Both the position numbers and the translations under genes were made by a program. From NCBI RefSeq assembly GCF_947623445.1, contig NC_135244.1, positions 17,980,860-18,044,859 on the forward strand: DNA of 64,000 nt, given 5' to 3'. Within the stretch, counting starts at the first letter, position 1. Every line of letters starts with the position of its first letter. Positions 26,011-38,313 of the stretch are shown here, piece after piece. The notes beneath the pieces were generated by a model, which saw nothing but the letters and a program-made list of their open reading frames with translations, did no database searches and was not told where the DNA came from. Source of the stretch: Clavelina lepadiformis. Lineage: Eukaryota > Chordata > Ascidiacea > Aplousobranchia > Clavelinidae.

Positions 26011-29000
26011 ATGTTTGCTTTTGAAAGGTGTAGCTTAGTTAAAGATGTAATAGCGGTGGATGGCCACTGCAATAAAAAGCTGCCAAGACGTCATTTTGGT
26101 AGCTATAATTTGCATACAATCATATTCCTGTATACCAAGTTTTATGCAAAGTATGCTTATAACCAAGATTGTCTAAAAGTATCCAATGAGTCGTATCTGG
26201 AACTGCATTACCAGAGGTATTGCGTCAAGTTGTTTTTGTTATTCTTCTTTTGTTCATACTGAAGTATAAGCTCTGTTTAATTTTAAGTTTTTGTTATTGT
26301 GATGATTCCATTGTTAAATCATATATTTTCTAGTCTAAAATAATTTAATTTTTCGCTGTTAGTTGTGCGAAGAAAAAAATATGATGCTAGCTGTTATAGT
26401 GCAAAATAGAAACTTGTATCTGTGTTAAAGTTTCTGTTGGCCTCCACAGGTTTCCGTGTTCGGCCACCCACAACACCTTCGCAGACATCATCACAACTAA
26501 GTGACGATAATGAAGCCAACTCTGAAGTAGATCATTTGACATTGGACAAAGACATAAGAAGATTTGTTCTTCAATTTGATGGAAGCGCTGCTGAACAGGA
26601 CAGGTATGTTGTAAGAAGTTTGTTATAATTTAATGCACACAGTATTTAAATTTCAGTGATTCACTATTCTGCTATGATGTTTTTGGATATGTGTAACAGC
26701 AACTACAGTAAGTGATCAATAAATAATTAAATCAATGATTCATAAAGATTTTTAATAAAACCTATTTATTTCATTCAAATAAGGCTGATTAAGGAATTGC
26801 TAAAAACAAGTCAAAGAATTATTAACCAGCCTTCATCAGTCTTGAAACTAGAATGATATGTTTTCAAAATACCATAGGAACACGCTTGTGATGACATGAA
26901 AAATTCACAAATGACGTTTGCATTTCACCTCATGTAGGAGACTATTTATTGCACAACGCAACCCTACACAAAATGTCAGCTTTGAACAAAAAACAAACAG
27001 TAACAGATTGATTAATATACAGTCAAAAGTCAAGAAGTATTTAATGAACCCATATCTCGTTTAGCTTTATTTATTGTAGTAAAAACACAATATACACATA
27101 GATATAGAGTTCTGAAATTAGGTATTTCAAAACTACTTCTCAATGTAATCTCCCTTTTTTCTTGACATTGACTTTCTATCGATGAATAAGGGCATGTATG
27201 CCAGCCTCGTAAAATTCAGCAGGCTGCACTTTCAACCAGTTTTTTTCAGCTTGCTTGACTTCTTCATCATCAGAAAAAATGCTGGCCCCTAACTCCTTTT
27301 AAAGGTCCAAAAAGATTATAGTCAGATGGCGCCAGATTGGGCCAGTATGAGGGGTGGTTGATGGTTGTCCAGTCAAAACAACTGACATTGTGGCCTTCAC
27401 GAGTTTTCAAGCTGGTGTGAGGCCTGGTATTGTCATGTTGCAGCAAGACCTTAGAAAATGTCCCAGTTAGACTGAACTCTTTTCAGTCTCGCTTTCAAAT
27501 TTTTAAAAGTTTTAATGAAAGCCACTCAGTTAATGGTGGTTTCCTTAGACATAAAGTCAACTAGTATTACTATATCAACGTCCCAAAACACAGTCACCAT
27601 GACTTTGCCAACTGAACGCTGACTTTTGAACTACTTTGTTCTTGAGGAGGAAGAGTGATGCCATTCTATGGATACTCTTTTTGATTTAGGCTCATAATCA
27701 TGAACCCATGTCTCATCCCCAGTCATTATACGCTTGAGGAAGGTTTCATCACCTTTGTGACACTCAAGAAACTCTGAACAAGCTTCAAAGCGGGCCTCTT
27801 TCTGCGCATCTGCGAGTTATCTTGGAACCCTTTTGGTAAAAACCTTTTCCTAAGCCTAGCCCTCCCGAAATGTTTGCAACACTTCGGTGGCGTATTCCTA
27901 GAAATTCAACGATGTCATCAATGGTGACTTTACGATCTTTTCTGATCAGTGCCTCGACCCTAACACTGTTCCCAGGGTTAACCACTTAACATGGTCTGTT
28001 GATCCTTGGTTCATTCAGGAGATCACCCAGAGCAGGGTCTTGTTCTTCACCTTGATCCTGGATACCCACTGTTTGACTGTGCTATTGCCTATTGCAGCTT
28101 CCCCATACACATTTTGCAACCTTTTGAAGATGTTTAATAGTGGTTCTCCTTCCAGAAATTAAATCACAGCTCTCTGCTTCAATAAATGTTGAAAAAACTA
28201 TTTAAACTATAAACTGTCAAAATATCTGGAAAAAATTTCAACCATAAATAAGTCAAATTAAATCGGGCTCATTACTTTTTGACTGACCCTCGTATATATA
28301 TATATGTATAGCGAAGCACTAACTTCCTCGTACTAGTCGGAACACATGCTTTACATTACAGTGTACATGATTATGTACGATATAGTAACTAGGATAATAA
28401 AAGCAATTGACAAGTATTTATACCAAGACACATGCGAACATAAATTGTATAAAATCTACATTTTTGCTGTGTAGCTATGTATACTTGTTAATGGAATTAT
28501 TGCTTTCATAAATTATTATCTTTCCAAATTACAAATTACAATATACAGTACATAGTTGTGTTAAGAAATTATAATTATGCTATAAAGTATATACTTTGTG
28601 TTCAATGAAATTCGTTGTTTTGTGTTCTTGGCTGTTTTCTATTTTGCGTTAATAGACTTGGTTCTTTATGCAATCTATCCTTTTTTTATAGCGTTGTGAT
28701 AAAAGGAAATGGTAAAATTAGTAAATCTGCATTATGGACATTGAAAGCAAGGCAACATGATCATGAACAAAGAACTCACCATCAAAATTATCGTGTTTAC
28801 TTCAAGATATGGGATCGTTTTGCATACGTAGGTTAAATGTCTGTGAATATATTGTGTTACCTGTACTTTATATATGTATAAATACAGATACTGTGTATAT
28901 ATGAAAGCTTATATATGGTTAACTTTGGGATTTTGTTTGTTTGCATTGAGATTAAATATGCTACATGCAGGTCTGGGCACGTGCGAGATATTTTCTAAGG

Positions 29001-32000
29001 CATTTCACAAAAATTAAAAGCAGGACTTGCTCATCTGCTTTTTTTCTTCAAACCAAAATGCTATGGCACATTTAGCACTGGATAAATTTTGATAAAAAAG
29101 AAATGTTACCTTTTTTGACTGCTTGCAATCAAAATAATAAAATCATATAACTTTCATAAAAATTGCGAAGTAATTACTGTTTGAAATAAGTTTGCATTAC
29201 AATAAACAAATGTGTTTGGTTTTTAAAAATGAGCAGAAGAGACACTGATTTATAGCTCATTAATATGCTATAAAGAAGCAAAAAAGTGCAGTCTTTTTTT
29301 TCAAGGAGCTCAAAAGCACTGCTTTTATTGAGAATGCTGTTGCCCAGCTCTGGCTTTATGTCATCCAAATTGGTATTTTATCATATATAAATGTATGCTA
29401 CATATTTTTAAAATGTCAACTTGTGTTTGCAGTTTACAGCATCTGGTTTGTTGATTGGGTTTATGAGAAAATGTATGAACAAAACAGGGATTGTGGTTGA
29501 GAAACCAGTAGAGAATGGGACCAAAGAGCGCAGAAAAGGGTCAGGAAAATGGAATCTGAGTATGGATGACATGACATTTTTAAAACAAAATGTCACTTTT
29601 CGATACATTTTATCCAAAATGCCAACCGTTGCGCTACCACGGTAACTGCAGAATTATTGTCTTGTTTTTTATGGTTACTACAATCACACTGGTTTTTTAA
29701 AATATGCTACGTATTGTTTTGAATCAGTCAAAATTTAGCATTACTTATTCCAGTTTTATATATTTACACACACTTGCGTTATTCAATGCATATATGTCAG
29801 TATTAACATATAATAAGTGTTACTAATTTTAGATCATAAACATGATTTATCGCATGATATTTTTAGCTCCACTGTGCATGCTGGCGGGGATAGAGAATTA
29901 CGTCAGACCTGTAATCAAAACACTACAGAGTTACTAGAGCAGGTAACTGTTGTTTAATGTGGCCAAGATACACAACATCCACCAACATTTAAAAATAAAT
30001 AATTAATAGTCCTAATTAATATTTCAATGTATAGCATGAAATTGTTCATTGATTTGCAGGATGTGGAGAAAAAGAGCGCCTCTGTGTCAACTTCAGAGGC
30101 ACTCGGCAATCATATGGGACTGTCTGATGAGGATTTGGAAGAGTTCATTTCATCTGCTCAAGATTGCATTGGGAAAACATACAATGTGCAAGGTATTGAA
30201 AACATTGTTCTTGCCCAAGTAGCATGACTAATGAGATGGCAGTTTGCTATCAATCTTCACTCCTCTAATCATTAACAGCTCAGGTCAAGTACACAATTGC
30301 ATGTCCAAATGAATGCTTTAGCGAGAAGAATGTGATTACGATTTAGTAATTGGCAAACACTAGAGTTGGATAAAGGAGTACAACTGTACTCCTTTATATG
30401 ATTGACCCAACACTTCTAAATTCTCAGTAAGTAGGCCTCAAGCTCTTGTTCCCAAACTGTTATAGAATTGTAGCTCACGACCCAATTGTATCTTGAGAGG
30501 TAAAATGGTGATTCCGTCTCAATCACACTGAATGCATTTAACAAAATTAGAAAAATGGAAAATAAAAATGGTGCATGACTCTGGCTTTGAGAACCACTAA
30601 AGCATTTTAAGGCTATTGCTGATGTCGTTTGCTGAATATACAGTGCATATTGTCTTGATCAGCTGCATTTACGTGTACGTAAAATGTATTTTATGAATGT
30701 AGGGATATCACATTATAAGTTGGGTAGCTACCATGAAGCCGTTCAATGCTTCGATTTGGGAAGCAAAGGAGGATCAAGCAACGCCCAATTCAACCTTGGT
30801 TTGTGTTATTATTTGGGTAAAGGTACCAAGAAGAACTTGACAAAGGTACAGTTCCTATACCTCTGAAAAATTTGAGAGCAACGATATTTGAATGCGTTAT
30901 TAACCGTATTTACCACAATATGCCATACTAGGCAATGGCTCAATACAGGAAAGCTGCCCGCCAAGGTCACAAGATGGCTCAATACAATCTTGCTTTGTTG
31001 CTGATTGATACTAAGGATGTTGTCAAGTACACGCATGCCATGCTACTTCTTGAGCAAGCTGCAGAACAGGGGCTTCTTCAGGTTTGGAGAGTAAATTAAT
31101 GGCAATTAGCAACTCACCAATATTTAAAGGTAGATACATTTAAGACCTTTTATTCTTGGCATCTTTTAAGGGCACATGAAAAACACATTTTGACTGATTC
31201 CTTTTATATGTTTGTGTTAGGCGCAGTCATTGCTAGGCTCTTGCCTGGCACAAGAAGGCGTCCATCAAAACATGAGGAAAGCAGTAAGGATGTTTCAACT
31301 TGCTGCCGATCAGGAGGTAAACCATTTCACTTGTTTGCTCGCAAATGTACATGACTGTATGGGATGTGCAAATCTGATGTGACAATTTTGAATGAATGTG
31401 TGAGCTGGATATTTCTCTGTACTTTCCACTTGTATTATTTCCTTGCTTAGTGAAGTCAACGTGGGAGTATTTTTGCAGGTTTTATAGACACTTTTTTTTG
31501 GTTGTTTTAATTTGGTTTAAATTTTTCTTTCCTTTGTTTCGTGAAGCATAACATAATTACTTTCCATAATTACTTCATTTTCTTGTTTGTCCAATATTTT
31601 TGAGTCAAGTAACGAATTGCATGTCCACATCAGGCTCCAGAATGAAGTGATTTTTTTCTTCATTAATTTTCACACCTTTCCTTTCAGCCCTTTACAAGGG
31701 CATGCATTTGTTTACTTGGCTGGTGTTTTTGCTAGCTACAACTTGCTGTTGAGTTATTTTTTAATCCCTTGTAAAACTATATATTTGTTGTAATTAAGAT
31801 GACTTTTGTCTAATTGTATTATGTGTAAATGACCCAAGGTTTTTGGTATTGAGCATTGTAATTACTCAGGTAGCATTGTGATGTATATATACCATACAGG
31901 TTGACTTAGTATTTGCAGAATTTACTTATCTAATCGTGGTGGGTAACGTCATGACCACTCTGACTCACTTGCAAGTGTCCTTGCATTAATCATATTAATT

Positions 32001-35000
32001 ACATTGATCATAGTTGTTAGTCATACATGTATGAAATAGCCCAAGATACACACCTTAGGAACTAAATTGGTTTACTGCACCATGGAATTTACATCTTGAC
32101 TAAATTTTGCAAATTGTCTTGTCCAGGATCCACTTGCCACTTACCATTTAGCACAATGCCATGAGCACGGACTGGGAGGCTTGGAGATAAATCCCATTAA
32201 AGCTTTTGATCTCTATGCTACAGCTGCCAATCTTGGCCATATGGAAGCGCAGTATAAAATGGGATGTGTTCTAGCAAATGGATGTGAAGGTAATATTCAG
32301 TATCATAACTGCTTTACCATATTTATATGCCCTAAGCCCTTTTTGTGAGTTTGGCTACTTATGTCTCAATGTATTTTATCCTGTTTACAAAAACTAAACT
32401 GTGCTTTCACAGGAGTAATACTGTGCACTCTTGTGAAACAACTTGCAGAAAGTATTTAATTACTTTTTAACTACTATACTTTTATTATTACTCTTTTCTA
32501 AGTTGTCCTTTTAGAACTGGGATTTTTTTTGAATAAGAATAGAGCTCATAAAACTTCATGTTCATGTTGATAACTGATATATACTGTTTTAATTTTATTA
32601 CAAAGTATGCTGTACGTTCTGCGTTCTTATGGTACAATGAAAGTTTAACATATCAAGATAGAACAAGCCATGCTAAAAATCGAATAAAGTAAACACTTAT
32701 GAACATTCTCAACAACTGACAGTGTTTTGGTGAGTCTATGTTGCGTCTTCGTCATCTAATGCAGTGCTGATTGGCCGGAACTCCATCTTCGTTTCCGTCC
32801 TTGGTGTTGCCGGTACAGTCATACTCTTTGTTGATGTGCCCATGGCTGTGAGTGTTTGCAGCCTCGTCTGCATCGTCCGTTGACTTGCTTGCATTGCAAG
32901 CGCTCTAAGAAATGACAAGAGATGTTTGAAGTCCAGTGTGATTGCGACTTTCATTTAAACAGGAGCATCTGCCCTTGTTGCATGCTCCCTTGCAGCAGTG
33001 GTAATGCAATGTCTAAACAAATTACGTGTGGAAATTACGGTATGTTGTCCAGACATGTCATAGTGTACTACCAGCAATAATAGCGGGTGATGCACCACAG
33101 CAAACACATCTGACAAGTAGTGCATGTAATCTGACAATGCTGTGCAATGTAAAAATTATTAGAATGTCAGATAATATTTAATCAGTATTACCCTTGATGT
33201 TAGCTGAATCTCTGCCAAATTAAAGATATTACCTGCTTTGACCATATCTGATGAATGCCCATGCTACCATCGCTTTGTCACGAAATCTTTTACTTGATAT
33301 TGAATAGAGTATTGGGTTGATGGCACTATTTAGCCAAGCCAGCAAGGTAAAGGAATATTCTATGATTGAACAATCGTTCACATTGTTTACCTAAGAAGCA
33401 CAAATTGTTTAATTTACGTTGACTGATTTGTTTAATTGTTTGTCACATTTCATGCTGTAAGTGTCTTGCTTACGGTTGTTGAATATGCTGACACGAAAAA
33501 TGTTTCATGTACACACCATTATCAGGAAAACTTGTTGTTGGCAAGTTATCTATAACTTAAAGTACCTTAACACCTGGTGGCATTTGTAAGAGCTCAAATA
33601 TTTGAAACGGCAGCCAGCAGCCGACAAAAACACTGACCAGAACAGCAACCGTGATCGCTACTTGATGATGTGCACCTGCAATTCGTTGGAAAAAAATTGG
33701 GTAGAATGAAAAACTGGCTTTCATATCTACTGTGTTGTTAATATTTACTGAGTATCAATATTCTTCGGAATACCTTTTGGTTTGTTGCTAGTAACGTCTC
33801 TATTAATTGCCACCCTGATGATAGCAAAGTAGCAGAAGAGTGTGATTAGAACGGGTAAAAGGAAGTAAAATACAAAACCACTATACACCCAAGCTTTAAA
33901 AGATTGTGAATTCTCATGGCCTTTGTGTAGACATCTGATCTCATTTGCATCACCTGAAAGCAGGGTTATCGCTATCAGTCAATTTTGGGGTTACTCAAAA
34001 TTTTTTAGCTTTTTTATTTATAAAAACCTGAATAATCGTAGTCAGCGGGTGAAATGCTGCCAGCAGTTTTATGTGGGTCCGAGCTTCCTGAATTTTCATC
34101 CAAATATCTTTCATTGTTGCCATATGCAAAAGGTTCATTCATTCCTCCAAGTTCATTGAGATTGTAATCTGATGCATTAAAGTTGAAGTAATCATACAGA
34201 TCCTTCACACTTCCTGTGCTCTCATATCCTGGGAACTCCTCTTGACACACTGGCAATGAATGCGTGGAACGGACGTCGGTGTACAGCATCAAAGGAATTG
34301 TACTTGCCAGGCTCAAAAGCCACAACACCACACACACTTTTATGGCATTTCTGCGTGTTCGATATCCCCTCGATTCAAGGGGGAAAACTATGGCAAGGAA
34401 TCTATCCACACTCATCGTCGTCAGGAATGAGATGGAAGCTCGATAGTTGAGATTTTTTATAACTGAAAACAAACCAGCAAAGTTACATGTGCATTAGGAA
34501 TTGATTCTGCTGAACTTTAAATGTATTCTGCTACAATAAAAAAATTACATCCAACCTAAAATTCTTTTCAAAATAATCTGGAACTTTGATTTCATGTGTG
34601 CGCAATAATAATAGGTTCACCTGCAAATAACTTGCATATGAAACTCCCGTAAATCCATCCCCTAGTCTCTATTATCGCTGGCATGTAGAATGGCAGTATG
34701 AAGAGGAATAAGACGTCAGCGATGGCCAGGTTGACGACGAACATGTTCGCGACAGTGCGATTGGGACGAGAACGTTCCCAAATCAACACAACTGTTATCA
34801 CGAATGTGTTGGCCAGAATTCCAAACACTGCAACAAAAGTCACTTGTTAATTGTTACTGTGGTTGTTCAACTAATTATGCCACTATCTGGCCGTGAGCTT
34901 CCGCAGATTATCTTAATGTTTATTTCATTTTAATACCTTTTCAGCTATACAGAAAAAAAAAATTTTTAAGACTTCATGTAACAGCTTCAAATATAATAAT

Positions 35001-38000
35001 ACACATACGAAATACAACACCTCATATATATATAAACATGTATTATAGTTATTGCCATGTTATGGCTGATTTCTTCAAGTAATGATACCTGTAATTGCTG
35101 GGTAGAGCACATTTTCAACATTGTACAAAGTTTGTTTCGTTATCTCATCCTTTCCCATAGCGTTTAACTCCTCATTTGTTTCAGTCATCTTGTAACTTTG
35201 TTTTTGATTGATCATAACATACAGTAGGTCTGGAAAGAAAGAACCATCACATATCATCATTAACTTGTTCAATGTAACCAATCAGTCATATTTCTTAACG
35301 AGTAGCGATTGGTTGGAGCGTCAAACTGTACGTTTTGTTTTTTAAATTCAGGCTGAACTATTTTAGCATAAAAGTTCTTCTAAAAGTTATAACTTGAACA
35401 AGTTTAACACCAAAGTTCACTAGGAAAGGCCGGACTGAGCTGTTTTAATTGAAAAGTTTGAATTAAACTTAACTATTGCTGTTTACGCATGTCAAAACGA
35501 GCACAACAAATAATAGTATGCGCAAATTCTATTCCAACTTTCTTGATCGTTATTCCTTGCTTGACCCTCTTCTGTATCTACAATTTAACTGCCTACGAGT
35601 TTATCAATGTTTGTACCTGTATTCTATGCAGCGGTTGTGTATTGATGTAGGACCTTAAAACGAAAAGGGCGGTATTATTTTGATTAAACTTCTTGCTTCC
35701 TTTTTTTGGTTTGCACACTGCATGCACAGTCTGACACACGCTTCCTTCTGTCCAGGTGTCATAACCACCCCAAAATTTCGCTCAAAACAATGCAAATACG
35801 TATACGCGCCTAGGTTCAATATTCTGGAGCCGAGTAGTTGACAATATTCGCCTTATCATACTTACCTGGTGAACACTGAAACACGGCTGAATTTGCGTTC
35901 TCAACAAATGTGTTAAATCGACGTTGCCAACCTTCGCTATCCTATGACTCGCTTTACGGCTGGCTTACTCTGGTTGTCCCTGACGTCACACTGGGTTTGA
36001 AGATTTTGGTTTCAACTAAATTTATCAATCCTTCTGTTTACCCAGAACGCATGATTTGAAAAGCTGTCTCAGTATGGCGGTTTTCACGTGGCTTTAACTT
36101 CAAGCCGCTTAGATCCATATCTCTTTTTAGCACAGACTTGCTCCATGGCTTTTGCTTGGATGCGCTGTAGAAAAATGCCTATTTTATTGCATTGCCTTAC
36201 ACAAGTTTTTGGTAAACTTTTTTGCTTCAATTTCAACTCAATCTGAGAATTGCATTTCAGCCAGCTTTTTTCTACTGTATAAATAACGTTGTTTAAGCTA
36301 AGGCGGTCTGCATCGTAATCATCACATGCATCATTTTACTGCTTTACTTTATCTACGTGGTCAAATACTTCAATCAAAGGAAAAACGTCATTAAGAACGA
36401 AGAGGGTCCTGTCGTACAGCTTTGGCTTATATGGCGCGCGATTCCAGGCTATATGTGCAGTGTTCTTCATTAATTACTTCCGTAGCTCGCACAACATGCA
36501 CAATTAATTTACCTTGTGGTTAAATTCTGCGATATCCTGCGGTCCTGATGACCCAACTTTTGACCAAGTATCGTCTACGACACGTCGGTTATGACCTTGT
36601 GCTTGATGTAAAGTTTTGATTATTTTTCCGATTGTTGTGTTTGTTATCGTTTATCTGCGTTATCTGTCAACATTTCTACGTAGTTTACATGACTTGTTTA
36701 CTTCTCGTTAACCTTGCTACAGCTATATTTTAATTGTTGTCAGTTGAAGAATAACAACGCGTAACGTCTGTGAACTAGTTTCATTCTCTAAAACTAAAAT
36801 TAACGTAATAACTGTCGAGTTCATTCGAACACAAGCTAACTCACTACACGTTCCGCTAGACAAAAGTTTTCGTGTTTTTCCCCAAGAATTTGGCTTTTTA
36901 AACGTCAGAGATCAGTGAGCCCCAAGGCACTAACAGCCTCGTAATTAAGTTGTCGTTTACCATCGTAACGCAACCCTTATCTGTCTGACTTCTGCAGAGG
37001 CGACGAAAATCTTTTAATGTTCGCTTTACACCTGATGACTAACTTAATGTGTCTGGGCGCAATGTTGCGATTTAGACTTCGATGTTTGTGGTTAAACTTT
37101 GCCGTTTTTTTCGCTATCGCATCGAAAAATTTTTAGCGTCATCAATTTCGACCTCTTCTGATTACTCGACCCTTTAAACTCGAACTTTAACCAACTTTTA
37201 TCCAATGTTAATCTTTCGCGAAGACTTCAAGAAAAAAACCATAGAAGCCGTAAGCCTGTCGCATAACGCATTTATACCTTCCCGTTCAAACGACATCAAA
37301 TTTATGTAGCGACAAAACATTTTTTAAATGTTTTCAATAACCAACTGCGTTTTTTTTATCGAACGTTAACTAAATGTCACCAGTTCGGCTGAACCCGGCC
37401 AAGAATGCACTTTTGTTCGCGAGTCGTCACCAATGGAGCTGACATCAGGCAAACTTGATTTTTGTTTTGAAATGCCTTTCAAATATCTTTCTTCATCTCG
37501 GCATCTGGATAATATCTAGATTCCCGCACGAAGCTGGGAGTATTGGAAAGCGCGAAATTCAACTACTAAGCAAATTTCAATCGACTGACTGAAAACAACT
37601 TTTCATCACTTACAGCTTATACAAGCATATATTGAAAACTCTCTCCCGCGATTTTGTTTGTTGTAAATATTTCCAATTGCCTACTTCTTGTTAGATTGTA
37701 ATGGTCATCGTGTTGACTTGCTAGGTTGAAGTTCCATTTGAATTTTGCAAAATTAATATAACATTTTGTAAATTTCTACAGTAATCTACACGCTAATTTG
37801 TGGGCACTTGACACATTATTCCCCTCGTAATTGAAAAGTCAAGCCCTTGTGTATATCGCTCGTTGAATAATTTTGCGGTTTCAGGTTTTTTATTTTGTTA
37901 AAGGTATCGACAAGAATGAAGATCTGGCGATGGAAATCTTTAAGAAAGCCGGCGAAGCGGGGCACGCGAAATCGCTCAAACGACACGAATGCCTGAGAGA

Positions 38001-38313
38001 GGCGAAACAATTGCAAATGGCTTCCATTGAAAAAGACTTCCTAAAGCCATCACTTCACACAAATCAAAATATTTCTATTGATCTGTCACATCTAATAATT
38101 CCTGAACTCATCCAAGCTTTGAATCCACAAAAGGCGATGACAGAGGATACGTTCTTGTCCACACCGAGATTAGAAGATGTCCTGATACCAGGTTCATTGG
38201 TTGGTGGTCAATTTGACCAGTCCGTTTCTTTTGTAAATAGCTTTCACCGTGTGTCAACTTGGCCCTCTAGTCTACTAAACTACACTTCAATCGTGTCTTA
38301 TCCAAACGACTAA
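26011..38313 (+). CDS. DELE1: DELE1, mitochondrial stress relay with SEL1-like repeats
   Basis: Exons: 26011-26098 (tentative), 26450-26603, 28692-28827, 29433-29641, 29867-29942, 30060-30192, 30703-30845, 30932-31081, 31221-31316, 32127-32289 and 37904-38313. All phases agree; 585 aa if the first exon is right. In mammals DELE1 is a mitochondrial protein cut by OMA1 or stalled in import under stress. It then binds the kinase HRI and starts the integrated stress response. The match to human DELE1 is in order: a membrane-like FTASGLLIGFM segment, then SEL1/TPR repeats such as AQFNLGLCYYLGKGTKKNLT, AARQGHKMAQYNLALLL, EQAAEQGLLQAQSLLG, ATYHLAQCHEHGLG and AANLGHMEAQYKMG. A serine-rich tail follows. 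The tentative first exon supplies a basic KKLPRRHFG stretch before the supported RVRPPTTPSQ. The last intron (5.6 kb) contains an antisense GPCR gene, and intron 2 contains a mariner. Confidence 0.85.
27018..28292 (-). mobile_element. Degenerate mariner transposon
   Basis: An element of about 1.27 kb on the minus strand, inside a DELE1 intron. Translation gives mariner signatures in order: a helix-turn-helix piece (RVEALIRKDRKVTIDDIVEF), TGDETWVHDYEPKSKR (first catalytic Asp), HDNTRPHTSLKTR (second) and LAPSDYNLFGPLK (third; 36 residues between the last two Asp by my count). Later comes QPAEFYEAGIHALIHR. The coding region is interrupted and cannot encode a full transposase. The right end, in reverse, starts CGAGGGTCAGTCAAAAAGTA. 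The left end (ACAGTCAAAAGTCAAGAAGT) is a diverged copy. TA dinucleotides flank both ends. Confidence 0.85.
30438..30599. mobile_element. Short hAT-type MITE remnant
   Basis: The left end CTCTTGTTCCCAAACT and the right end GCTTTGAGAACCACTA form an imperfect inverted repeat of the hAT CAGTGGTTCTCAAAC type. The interior has the usual CTCACGACCCAA-like block. It lies in a DELE1 intron. No target duplication is visible. Confidence 0.45.
32736..35215 (-). CDS. Rhodopsin-class peptide-receptor-like GPCR (nested)
   Basis: Seven exons: 35229-35089 (ATG at 35215, or 35188), 34827-34621, 34462-34028, 33953-33774, 33675-33566, 33390-33233 and 32904-32736. They give 461 aa in continuous phase. All seven helices are visible: TM1 FGILANTFVITVVLIW, TM2 NLAIADVLFLFILPFY, TM3 ending SVDRFLAIVFPL (DRF in place of DRY), TM4 VVLWLLSLASTIPLML, TM5 FYFLLPVLITLFCYFAIIRV, TM6 with FVGCWLPFQ, and TM7 LAWLNSAINPILYS. 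Cys residues before TM3 (FICKL) and in loop 2 (PVCQEE) can form the usual disulfide. The style is that of somatostatin/opioid/galanin-type receptors, but the ligand is unresolved. Extracellular loop 2 is unusually long, about 100 residues, acidic and Tyr-rich, with an NAS glycosylation site. The fifth donor (AAG/GTACTT) was chosen because only it joins TM6 to TM7 in frame. The gene lies antisense inside the last DELE1 intron. Confidence 0.88.
35866..35930 (-). other. Candidate 5' UTR exon of the nested GPCR
   Basis: A minus-strand donor ACCAG/GTAAGTATG ends at 35866, upstream of the acceptor at 35229 that opens the first coding exon. It probably marks a non-coding leader exon. The upper limit is not determined and is only nominal here. 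Confidence 0.35.
35931..37903. other. DELE1 intron, probable GPCR promoter region
   Basis: No coding exon or repeat was recognised. The stretch is upstream of the antisense GPCR and just before the final DELE1 exon. It should contain GPCR control elements and the DELE1 branch site and acceptor (TTATTTTGTTAAAG before GTATCG). Confidence 0.4.
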
